Made by a program: the position numbers and the translations under genes. A stretch of 21,138 nucleotides of DNA, from assembly GCA_041641375.1 (NCBI GenBank), contig JBEPYM010000047.1, positions 1-21,138 on the forward strand. The letters are read 5' to 3'. The notes beneath the pieces were generated by a model, which saw nothing but the letters and a program-made list of their open reading frames with translations, searched no databases and had not been told where the DNA came from. This stretch comes from Paenibacillus_AK sp041641375 (GTDB lineage: Bacteria; Bacillota; Bacilli; Paenibacillales; YIM-B00363). Shown in pieces: positions 14,763 through 21,138 of the stretch (the stretch's first letter is position 1; every line of letters starts with the position of its first letter).

Positions 14763-15489
14763 TATTAATTTACGGCTGGAGGCAGGACAGCATTGGGTTT
14801 TGCTGGGACGCAACGGATCAGGCAAAACCTCGTTGCTGGAAATAGTAAACGGGTATATGTTTCCGAGCTCCGGCATCGTATCGGTATTTGGTGAACGTTA
14901 TGGACAGACTGATCTTCGCGAGCTGCGCAAGCGGATCGGTTATGTTTCACAGTCGCTGTTTGAGAAATTGTCCCCGAACGATTCGGTTTGGGAGGCTGTT
15001 GCCTCGGGTGAATATGCTTACCTTCGTTTTTACGAGGAAATTCCGGCCAGCTTGAAGGCGAAAGCGGTCGATCGGCTCGAGCAAGTTGGGATGGAGCGAT
15101 TGAAAGATCACACGCTAGGGTCTCTGTCGCAAGGAGAACGAAAAAAGGCGATGCTTGCAAGAGCGCTCATGCTGAACCCGGAGCTGCTCATCATGGACGA
15201 GCCATGCTCGGGTCTTGATCTTTACGAGCGGGAACGCTTGCTTGAGGTCATTGAGCGGATGGGAGAAGACAGCCGCCGTACCATTGTGTATGTGACACAT
15301 CATACGGAGGAGATTATCCCTTTATTCACTCATGTGGCGATTTTGGAGCAGGGACGGCTGATTGACAGCGGCAGGAAAGAGGATGTGCTCACATCGGAAG
15401 CGCTGTTCCGCGCTTATCATGTACATACGGAAATCGAATGGGCTTTCGGAAGGCCGTGGGTGAAGGTGGGCAGCGCTCCAACGGTATAA
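14704..15489 (+). CDS. ABC transporter ATP-binding protein (YlmA-like), no permease partner
   Basis: Single-domain ABC ATPase of about 261 aa. Counting from the ATG at 14707: Walker A GRNGSGKT (34-41), Q-loop Gln82, signature LSQGE (140-144), Walker B LLIMDE (160-165) and H-loop His198/199. It resembles YlmA of Bacillus and ModF-like stand-alone ATPases (VLLGRNGSGKTSLLEIVNGY). No transmembrane partner or binding protein lies next to it, so the cargo is unknown, or it may act in something other than transport. GTG at 14704 is 7 bases from AAGGAG; ATG at 14707 is also possible. It overlaps the tail of nfo, and its stop is 22 bases before the methyltransferase start. Confidence 0.85.
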   Translation: MMIELQQVSLKRDETQILIDINLRLEAGQHWVLLGRNGSGKTSLLEIVNGYMFPSSGIVSVFGERYGQTDLRELRKRIGYVSQSLFEKLSPNDSVWEAVASGEYAYLRFYEEIPASLKAKAVDRLEQVGMERLKDHTLGSLSQGERKKAMLARALMLNPELLIMDEPCSGLDLYERERLLEVIERMGEDSRRTIVYVTHHTEEIIPLFTHVAILEQGRLIDSGRKEDVLTSEALFRAYHVHTEIEWAFGRPWVKVGSAPTV

Positions 15490-15511
15490 AGGAATGGAAG
15501 GAATCGTGCAG

Positions 15512-16543
15512 ATGATGGATAGCCAAAGCAGCTCGGAATGGATCTCTACCAGCAACAAGGGTTCGGCTGTTTACGCAATTGAAGAGTGGAGGCGGCTGTT
15601 TCCTGGGGCGAAGGGAAAGCATCTTCAGCCTTCTGAGATTGTACATATTACGGTACCGGAGACACGCGAGGCGGTATGGGCCAAGCTGCTTGCGCAGGAG
15701 CCTGTATTTGTCAGGCATATTCACCCTGCAGATGCCGTCATACCGGTCGCTGGATTCCAAGCCGAGCAGCTTGGCGAGCTTGCGGCTGAAGCGCTGTCGC
15801 TGTCTGAGCGAGGTTCGATTGCAGTTCAGGTTCGTCTTACAGACAAGGCGCCGTCTGACCTGGACGCCGTCAAGCTTCGTGAAGCGTTGTCCGCCAAGCT
15901 GGGAATTCAGCCGGTTGTTCAACATGCGTCCTGGATCGTATCGCTCACAGTAACGGAGAACGCCCTCTATGCCGGGGTTTCAACTCCGGAGCAAAATTTG
16001 TCGGACTGGACGGGTGGAGCGATTCGCTTCCGGAAGGAGGCGGGTCTTATTTCGCGTGCTCAATTCAAGCTGCTTGAGGCAGAGACACGGTTCGGCCTCC
16101 GGCTCGATTCGTTTAGCCATGCGCTTGATATCGGCGCTGCTCCCGGAGGCTGGACTTCCCTTCTGCTGGAGCGTGGAGTCCGTGTGACTGCGGTAGATCC
16201 GGGGGAGCTCGATTCTCGAATTAAAGGGCATCCTGCGCTCACCTATCACCGCAATAACGCTGCCGATGTTCGTTTTCAACCGTCGGAATTCGATTTGCTC
16301 GTATGTGATATGAGCTGGAGTCCGCGCCAGATGCACGCTCTGGTCAACGGATTGCTCTATGCGCTTAAGGCTGGTGGGACCGCGATTATAACCATTAAGC
16401 TGATGCATGGAAAGCCGTTCCAGTCGCTGAAGGAAGCACGTGAAGCGTTCGCTGACAGGCTGGAGGAACGAGGTGCCAAGCAGCTGTTCCATAATCGTGA
16501 GGAATTTACAATGTGCTTTGTAAAGAAGGAGCGGCAACCATGA
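15512..16543 (+). CDS. RlmM/FtsJ-like ribose 2'-O-methyltransferase
   Basis: SAM-dependent RNA methyltransferase of the RrmJ/FtsJ fold with an N-terminal THUMP-like RNA-binding half, 343 aa. The SAM motif I is LDIGAAPGGWTSLLLERG (205-222). A K-D-K-E tetrad used by 2'-O-ribose methylases is visible: Lys186 (SRAQFKL), Asp266 (VCDMSWSP), Lys296 (IITIKLMHG) and Glu331 (NREEF). The layout is that of RlmM, which methylates a cytidine of 23S rRNA in Escherichia coli; the substrate here is unproven. ATG at 15512 is chosen because GGAAGGA lies 9 bases upstream; ATG 15494 and 15515 are alternatives. Its stop overlaps the following methyltransferase start as ATGA. Confidence 0.85.
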   Translation: MMDSQSSSEWISTSNKGSAVYAIEEWRRLFPGAKGKHLQPSEIVHITVPETREAVWAKLLAQEPVFVRHIHPADAVIPVAGFQAEQLGELAAEALSLSERGSIAVQVRLTDKAPSDLDAVKLREALSAKLGIQPVVQHASWIVSLTVTENALYAGVSTPEQNLSDWTGGAIRFRKEAGLISRAQFKLLEAETRFGLRLDSFSHALDIGAAPGGWTSLLLERGVRVTAVDPGELDSRIKGHPALTYHRNNAADVRFQPSEFDLLVCDMSWSPRQMHALVNGLLYALKAGGTAIITIKLMHGKPFQSLKEAREAFADRLEERGAKQLFHNREEFTMCFVKKERQP

Positions 16544-17202
16544 ACGATAACCAGGCATCGGATGAATCACAGGAAAAGTGGGAGCAGTTTTACAAAGGCT
16601 TGAATCCAACGGAGGATCGTATAGACAATTGGCTGGATAAGCACGCCGCTTATCTGGAGTCCTCAGCTGGAATGCCGATTCTCGATCTTGGCTGCGGGGC
16701 GGGCAACAATACGAGATATGTGGTGGATCGCGGCTTTCAGGTGGTGGCGTGTGATTTTTCGGAACGAGCGTTGGAATTGGTGCGGACCCGCGTTCCCGAG
16801 GCTCAGACACTTCGTCTCGATCTGCGGGAACCTTTGCCGTTTCCGGATCACAGCGCCGCGGTACTTATTGCGGATTTAAGCCTGCATTATTTCAGCTGGC
16901 TCAAGACGCTATCAATCACCCTCGAGCTTAACCGTGTACTGAAGCCGGATGGAGTCGTCCTGGCTCGTGTCAACTCGGTACATGACATTCATTACGGAGC
17001 TGGGGCGGGAGAGCTTGTTGAGCGCAACCTGTACCGTTATCCCGACCGTACGCAGAAGCGTTTTTTTGATCGTGCTGACCTTGAACGGCTTTGGAGCAGC
17101 AGGAAAGGCTGGAGGCTCGAATATGCCGAGGAGCATATGCTTGGTCGCTATGGGAAACCGAAATCACTTTGGGAAACTGCGTCGGTAAAAAAATCGAGAT
17201 AG
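16540..17202 (+). CDS. Class I SAM-dependent methyltransferase
   Basis: Small-molecule or macromolecule methyltransferase of the methyltransferase-11/25 type, 220 aa. Motif I is ILDLGCGAGNNT (47-58), followed by VACDFSERALELVR (acidic loop after strand 2), then LRLDLREPLPF and LIADLSLHYFSW. The substrate cannot be read from the sequence. The start at 16540 forms an ATGA overlap with the RlmM-like gene and lies behind AAGGAG; an upstream in-frame start at 16513 lies inside that gene. It ends the rightward block, and I see no convincing terminator in the next 230 bases. Lack of a signal peptide or membrane helix indicates a cytosolic enzyme. Confidence 0.85.
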   Translation: MNDNQASDESQEKWEQFYKGLNPTEDRIDNWLDKHAAYLESSAGMPILDLGCGAGNNTRYVVDRGFQVVACDFSERALELVRTRVPEAQTLRLDLREPLPFPDHSAAVLIADLSLHYFSWLKTLSITLELNRVLKPDGVVLARVNSVHDIHYGAGAGELVERNLYRYPDRTQKRFFDRADLERLWSSRKGWRLEYAEEHMLGRYGKPKSLWETASVKKSR

Positions 17203-17337
17203 CTCAAGCTCCTCCTGTCACCATTTCTTTTTTTATCCCCTCATCCTGCCTTGTTATGTCAACACACCTCACTCAACCTCACGAAGTTTTAGTATCTCAT
17301 GCCAAAGATTCATTCGGATTATTAGCAAAAAATAATA

Positions 17338-17366
17338 AAGACATCACCGGCTTTTCGATATATAAT
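17338..17366 (+). promoter_or_regulatory. Predicted promoter of the BMP/cysteine hydrolase operon
   Basis: AAGACA (17338-17343), a 17-base spacer and a perfect TATAAT (17361-17366) lie in an AT-rich 229-base gap (17203-17431). The leader would be about 60 bases, with an AGGGAGG ribosome site at 17418-17424. The rest of the gap holds no gene or clear terminator. I see no recognisable purine riboswitch or clear PucR site. Confidence 0.6.
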
Positions 17367-17431
17367 AACTTCCAACAGCTGATATGTTACATAAACTAAC
17401 GCATACATATCATTCTTAGGGAGGAATTTCT

Positions 17432-18568
17432 ATGTTTCACGAAAAAACGAAAAGCATCGGGTTTCGATTGTTGGCGGGTTTATTGCTTGCGGCCTTGTGT
17501 TTGTCCGGTTGTTCACAGAAGCGCTCCGCAGATGGCGGGGCTCCGGGTACTGGCGGAAATGCTGTCGGATTCATTTTTGTTGGCGCAAAGGATGACTTTG
17601 GCTACAATCAGGCGGCCTACAAAGGCAGTGAGGCAGTAGCGAAAGAATATCCCAAGCTGAAGGCATTGCGAACCGAGAACGTTCCAGAAACATCGGAAGC
17701 AGAGCGAATTATGGAGGAAATGATCCGTCAAGGAGCGAGAGTCATTTTTCCGACCTCCTACGGTCATCTGGACCCCGCGCTTGCTGTAGCCAAGAAGCAT
17801 CCGAACGTCGTCTTCTTTCATCAAGGCGGTTTGAAAAACGCGGATAACCTGGGTACGTATTTTGGCACCATCTGGGAGCCAGTATATTTGGCGGGCGTAG
17901 CCGCAGGCAAGATGTCCAAAACCGGCAAGATGGGTTACATTGTCTCCGTACCTATTCCGCAGGTGCTGCTTAATATCAATGCATTTACGCTTGGGGCGCG
18001 ATCTGTCAATCCGAAAGCGACGACTACGGTCGTGTTTACCGGCTCGTGGTGCGATCCGGCACAGCAGGCGAATGCCGCCAATACGATGATCGACCAAGGG
18101 ATTGACGTGCTGACGCAGCATCAGGATTGTACAAAGACAGTCATTGAAACGGCGGAGCGGAGAGGGGCGATGACAGTTGGATACCATGCGGATGCATCGG
18201 CTCTGGCGCCAAAAGGCTGGATTGTGGGCTCTGTCTGGAATTGGTCGAAGCTTTATGTCGATATGGTCCAAATTGCGCAGGACGGCAGCTTTAAGGGGAG
18301 TAAATATGACGGAAAGTATCGCGGCGGCATGAAGGAGGATATTGTGCAGCTTACATCGTTCGGTTCGAGTGTGCCTGCTGAAGTAAAAAAGCTGGTGGAG
18401 GACAAGAAAAAGGAGATGCTTGAAGGCAAGCTACATCCGTTCATGGGACCGGTTCAGGATCAGAAGGGTGTGAATAAAATAGCAGCCGGCAAGACGCCGA
18501 CAAACGTTGATCTGGAGTCTACGGACTACTTGGTGGAAGGTGTTATTGGAAGTATGCCCGGTAAATGA
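17432..18568 (+). CDS. BMP-family substrate-binding lipoprotein
   Basis: Extracytoplasmic solute-binding protein, 378 aa, of the basic membrane protein (BMP/PnrA) family, whose tested members bind purine nucleosides and related compounds for ABC importers. A type II signal peptide ends in the lipobox LSGC (lipidated Cys27), with a Gly/Ser-rich linker after it. The binding core begins VGFIFVGAKDDFGYNQAAYKG and continues with ARVIFPTSYGHLDPAL, GTYFGTIWEPVYLAGVAAGKM and IGSMP at the end, all BMP-like. A well-spaced AGGGAGG site precedes the ATG. Permease and ATPase genes are not in the window. The next gene, a biuret hydrolase-like enzyme, starts 25 bases downstream, so the ligand is probably its substrate or a precursor. 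Confidence 0.88.
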   Translation: MFHEKTKSIGFRLLAGLLLAALCLSGCSQKRSADGGAPGTGGNAVGFIFVGAKDDFGYNQAAYKGSEAVAKEYPKLKALRTENVPETSEAERIMEEMIRQGARVIFPTSYGHLDPALAVAKKHPNVVFFHQGGLKNADNLGTYFGTIWEPVYLAGVAAGKMSKTGKMGYIVSVPIPQVLLNINAFTLGARSVNPKATTTVVFTGSWCDPAQQANAANTMIDQGIDVLTQHQDCTKTVIETAERRGAMTVGYHADASALAPKGWIVGSVWNWSKLYVDMVQIAQDGSFKGSKYDGKYRGGMKEDIVQLTSFGSSVPAEVKKLVEDKKKEMLEGKLHPFMGPVQDQKGVNKIAAGKTPTNVDLESTDYLVEGVIGSMPGK

Positions 18569-18593
18569 GGGTAAGGGATGGAGGCGGCAAGGG

Positions 18594-19292
18594 ATGGCTG
18601 AACTGGAGTTTATGGTCGCGGCGCGGCCTTATCAGTGGCCGTATGACGGCTTGGCGAATGCTCGCAGGACGGCATTGCTGGTCATTGATATGCAGACGGA
18701 TTTCTGTGGGGCGGGCGGCTATGTGGATCGTATGGGGTACGATCTGTCCTTGACGGCATCCGCAATCGAACCGATTCGCAGGCTGCTGCTGAAGGTGAGG
18801 AGTATCGAAGGCTTTACCGTTATTCATACTCGTGAGGGGCATCGTTCGGACCTGAGTGATCTACCCGCCAACAAACGTTGGCGAAGTGCGCAAATTGGTG
18901 CTGAAATTGGCGCTCATGGTCCTTGTGGACGTATTCTGGTACGCGGCGAGCCGGGATGGGATATTATCCCGGAGCTTGCGCCGCTGCCAGGCGAGCCGAT
19001 CGTCGACAAGCCTGGAAAAGGGAGCTTTTATGCAACGGACCTCGATCTCTTGCTGAAGAAACGGGGAATTACTCATCTCCTATTGACTGGAATAACTACG
19101 GATGTATGTGTGCATACCACGATGCGCGAAGCAAACGATCGCGGTTATGAGTGTCTCCTTCTGGAGGACTGCACGGGAGCAACAGATGCAGCCAATCATG
19201 AAGCGGCATTGAAGATGATTACGATGCAGGGAGGCGTATTCGGCTGTGTCTCGACGTCTGAGCTGCTCTTGAATGCGCTGGATGGGGCGTGA
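18594..19292 (+). CDS. Isochorismatase-fold cysteine hydrolase, biuret hydrolase-like
   Basis: Cytosolic amidohydrolase, 232 aa. The cysteine-hydrolase triad is Asp32 (VIDMQTDFC), Lys142 (DKPGKGSF) and Cys172 (TTDVCVHTT), with the cis-peptide region just before the Cys. The stretches GGYVDRMGYDLSL, HTREGHRSDLSDLPANKRW, GRILVRGEPGWDIIPEL, TMREANDRGYECLLLEDC and MQGGVFG are, as I recall them, close to biuret amidohydrolase and triuret hydrolase of this fold, which cut ureide C-N bonds to give allophanate and ammonia or analogous products. Gln212 occupies the position of a substrate-contacting Gln in that group. ATG at 18594 is chosen by GGAGG 9 bases upstream. Substrate is inferred; other N-carbamoyl amides remain possible. 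Confidence 0.85.
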   Translation: MAELEFMVAARPYQWPYDGLANARRTALLVIDMQTDFCGAGGYVDRMGYDLSLTASAIEPIRRLLLKVRSIEGFTVIHTREGHRSDLSDLPANKRWRSAQIGAEIGAHGPCGRILVRGEPGWDIIPELAPLPGEPIVDKPGKGSFYATDLDLLLKKRGITHLLLTGITTDVCVHTTMREANDRGYECLLLEDCTGATDAANHEAALKMITMQGGVFGCVSTSELLLNALDGA

Positions 19293-19296
19293 GCGA

Positions 19297-19734
19297 ATGA
19301 TGAAAACGAGGAGCGAAACGACTGTGCTTGTGGGTGACGAATTGCAGTGGACTCCCATCCCTCAGCATCCTCACCTGTATCACAAAGAAATTTTAACTGC
19401 GCAGCGCGCGGATGAGATGGCGATTCGAGTCAGCTCGATTTTATGGGAGAAAATTGGTGTTGGTGGCGCCGTGCTGCCTCATTACCACGATGTCGCGGAA
19501 ATCATCTATATTACGAAAGGAAGGGTGCGGCTCCTCTGCAACGGTATATGGAAAGCTTACGGAGAGGGCGATACGTTCCAGGTTCCTGCGGGTACGGTTC
19601 ATTCCGTCTATAACGATGATACGCAGCCTACCGAGCAAATCAGCGTATTTATACCGACAAATGAGGATGGTCCGACAAACTGCTTTTTTCAAACACATCT
19701 GGTCAAGGCGTCCTCGCCATTCGATCCTCGATAG
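19297..19734 (+). CDS. Small cupin-domain protein
   Basis: Single-domain cupin, 145 aa. Both cupin motifs are intact: motif 1 LPHYHDVAEIIYITKG with His62, His64 and Glu68, and motif 2 GDTFQVPAGTVHSVYN with His102, giving the 3-His/1-Glu metal site of enzymatic cupins. It could be an isomerase, dioxygenase or metal-dependent binding protein; no fused DNA-binding domain is present, so a regulator is less likely. It starts a few bases after the first hydrolase (ATG 19297 or 19300; earlier in-frame ATGs overlap that gene) and is followed at once by the second hydrolase. This position suggests a step on the same substrate, such as opening, isomerising or sensing the ureide. No specific family could be assigned. 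Confidence 0.8.
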   Translation: MMKTRSETTVLVGDELQWTPIPQHPHLYHKEILTAQRADEMAIRVSSILWEKIGVGGAVLPHYHDVAEIIYITKGRVRLLCNGIWKAYGEGDTFQVPAGTVHSVYNDDTQPTEQISVFIPTNEDGPTNCFFQTHLVKASSPFDPR

Positions 19735-19748
19735 GAGATGTGATTGAA

Positions 19749-20444
19749 GTGATTGAAGATCATCCGCTGCTTTCGATAGCGGCTAAGCCTTATCCATTCA
19801 AGCTCGATCCGAAACGCGCAGCGCTTGTCATTATTGATATGCAGAACGACTTCTGTATGCCCGGAGGGTTCGGCGAAAGGTTGGGAAACGATGTTTCCCT
19901 GCCTTTTTCCATCATTCCGGTTATTGCTCGTTTGCTGCATGCATGGCGAAGTGCAGGGCTTTGTGTGATCCATACGCGCGAAGGTCATCTGTCTGATCTG
20001 TCCGATTGTCCGCCAGCCAAGCTCCGTCGAAGCAGGCTGGCAGGGGCCGGTATCGGGGACGAAGGTCCGATGGGGCGGATATTGATCCGTGGTGAGCCTG
20101 GACATCGAATTGTGCGTGAGCTTGAGCCGATACCCGGAGAAATCGTTGTCGACAAGCCGGGCAAGGGAGCCTTCTATCGCACGGAGCTTGAGCAGTCGCT
20201 CATTCGGAGGGGGATTGAACAGCTCATCCTTGCCGGCGTAACCACTCATGTATGCGTGCATACCACACTGCGCGAAGCGAACGATAGAGGGTACGAATGC
20301 CTCGTCCTGCATGATGCTACAGCTGCGTTTGATCGTGCTGACCATGAAGCGGCAATCCGGATGGTTCATCAGCAAGGCGGCATATTCGGCTGGGTGGGTG
20401 CGACAAGCGAAGTTGTTCAGGCGCTTTCTGAATGGGGAGGTTGA
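19749..20444 (+). CDS. Second isochorismatase-fold cysteine hydrolase (paralogue)
   Basis: Paralogue of the enzyme at 18594, 231 aa from this start. The triad is kept: Asp30 (IIDMQNDFC), Lys139 (DKPGKGAF) and Cys169 (TTHVCVHTT); Gln209 matches the active-site Gln. Shared stretches include HTREGH, GRILIRGEPG and LREANDRGYECLVL. It differs at positions that line the pocket in relatives: DVC to HVC, SDLPANKRWRS to SDCPPAKLRRS, EPGWD to EPGHR, and EDCTGATD to HDATAAFD. A changed substrate range is therefore likely, for example a longer, shorter or substituted ureide. GTG at 19749 is 11 bases from AGGAG; GTG at 19740 is an alternative but only about 2 bases away. The regulator follows 4 bases after the stop. 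Confidence 0.85.
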   Translation: MIEDHPLLSIAAKPYPFKLDPKRAALVIIDMQNDFCMPGGFGERLGNDVSLPFSIIPVIARLLHAWRSAGLCVIHTREGHLSDLSDCPPAKLRRSRLAGAGIGDEGPMGRILIRGEPGHRIVRELEPIPGEIVVDKPGKGAFYRTELEQSLIRRGIEQLILAGVTTHVCVHTTLREANDRGYECLVLHDATAAFDRADHEAAIRMVHQQGGIFGWVGATSEVVQALSEWGG

Positions 20445-20448
20445 TCGA

Positions 20449-21138
20449 ATGGAAGCTTTGTTGACCTGTAGAGAATTGCTGGACATACCGATCCTGCGAC
20501 ATGCAGCTGTACGGTCCGGCAGCAATGGTTTATCGAAGGTTGTATCGCGCGTGAATGTGATGGAAGTGCCTGACGTGGTGCAGTGGGTTCGATCTGGCGA
20601 GTTTCTGATTACAACCGGCTATTCATTCCGCGATCGTCCGGAAGTGCTGTTGGAGCTTATTCCGCAGCTGGTGGAGCGGGGTGTGGCAGCGATTGGCATC
20701 AAAACGAAACGATATCTCGTCGAGATTCCGCAGGAAGTGCTTGCGATTGCGGAACAGCTTGAGCTTCCTATCATCGAGCTGCCGCCGGATACTGCGTTCT
20801 CCGATGTCGTTCGTCAGGTTATGGAGCAGGTGCTGCTGCGGGAATCTCATAAGCTGTCGCTGCTGCAGGACCGGATCCACCATGTAACGAAAGCCTTGAT
20901 TGAAGGAAAGGGAATTGTCGGTTTTCTGGAGTGTCTTGAGGCTAAGCTTGGCAATCCGGTTGTTTTGCTCGATTCTGCACGCCGCAGCTATTTGTCGCAT
21001 GGCGCGGAGCGGCTGGTTCGCAAAGGTGATTTGTGCATGGAAAGCATCTGGAAGTGTTCCGGAAACGAATATGGCTATGGAATCCATGAGGTCGGTGAGC
21101 GAACCGTCCGTTATCATACCTCGCATATGAATGGGAGG
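20449..21138 (+). CDS. PucR-family transcriptional regulator, 3' truncated by the window
   Basis: N-terminal 230 residues of a PucR-type activator; PucR of Bacillus controls purine and ureide catabolism. Reading MEALLTCRELLDIPILRHA through VNVMEVPDVVQWVRSGEFLITTGYSF, GVAAIGIKTKRYL, PQEVLAIAEQLELPIIELPP and FSDVVRQVMEQVL matches the N-terminal purine-catabolism sensor domain. The following segment (about 140-230) looks like the start of the middle domain; the C-terminal helix-turn-helix is beyond the edge. ATG at 20449 has GGGGAGG 8 bases upstream and is only 4 bases after the second hydrolase, so it is the last visible gene of the operon. The frame stays open to base 21138. Confidence 0.9.
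   Translation, partial: MEALLTCRELLDIPILRHAAVRSGSNGLSKVVSRVNVMEVPDVVQWVRSGEFLITTGYSFRDRPEVLLELIPQLVERGVAAIGIKTKRYLVEIPQEVLAIAEQLELPIIELPPDTAFSDVVRQVMEQVLLRESHKLSLLQDRIHHVTKALIEGKGIVGFLECLEAKLGNPVVLLDSARRSYLSHGAERLVRKGDLCMESIWKCSGNEYGYGIHEVGERTVRYHTSHMNGR

Noticed and set aside
17203..17431. Purine riboswitch ahead of the BMP operon
   Set aside because: I could not find the conserved junction and loop sequences of the purine aptamer; only a promoter and ribosome site are supported.
17513..18271. Minus-strand frame of 252 codons opposite the BMP lipoprotein
   Set aside because: Antisense shadow of a gene with lipobox and BMP motifs; no recognisable domain.
19689..20525. Minus-strand frame of 278 codons opposite the second cysteine hydrolase
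   Set aside because: Antisense to an intact triad-bearing enzyme; no domain recognised.
1..21138. CRISPR array, insertion sequence, tRNA or rRNA
   Set aside because: No regularly spaced repeats, transposase motifs, terminal inverted repeats or tRNA-like arms were recognised on reading both strands.

Overview
The window looks like a piece of a Gram-positive, spore-former-type genome, most likely Paenibacillaceae (Paenibacillus or Cohnella). This is inferred from moderately high GC coding sequence, strong GGAGG-type ribosome sites with many GTG starts, a YprA/YprB (MrfA/MrfB) pair, a YlmA-like ATPase and a C30 (staphyloxanthin-type) carotenoid locus. The species cannot be fixed by reading alone. 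A run of ten N marks a draft-assembly gap.

Left edge (1-854): the 3' part of an A24 prepilin peptidase gene, a small unknown gene, and an intrinsic terminator.

Carotenoid locus (855-9054): two divergent operons share a 145-bp promoter region. Leftward run crtM (dehydrosqualene synthase), a CruF/DUF422-type hydratase, a PlsC-type acyltransferase, a family 2 glycosyltransferase and a CrtN-family oxidoreductase. Rightward run crtN (diapophytoene desaturase) and a CrtP/CrtNb-type oxygenase. Together they predict a C30 polyene that is desaturated, oxidised and/or hydrated at its ends, glycosylated and acylated. The shared promoter region carries three copies of a TATACA-containing repeat, resembling operators of CarH/LitR-type light and B12 sensors.

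DNA repair and housekeeping block (9091-17202): mrfA and mrfB (helicase and DEDDh exonuclease), a terminator behind a possibly structured spacer, an Fpg/Nei-type glycosylase with an altered zinc finger, endonuclease IV, an orphan ABC ATPase, an RlmM/FtsJ-like RNA methyltransferase and a small SAM methyltransferase. Short gaps or overlaps join the genes within each sub-block.

Right end (17432-21138): an apparent operon of a BMP-family lipoprotein, a biuret hydrolase-like cysteine hydrolase, a cupin, a second paralogous cysteine hydrolase and a PucR-family regulator cut by the window edge. I read it as a uptake-and-degradation module for a ureide-like nitrogen compound (biuret/triuret class). 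It is the part of the window most likely to hold an undescribed pathway.
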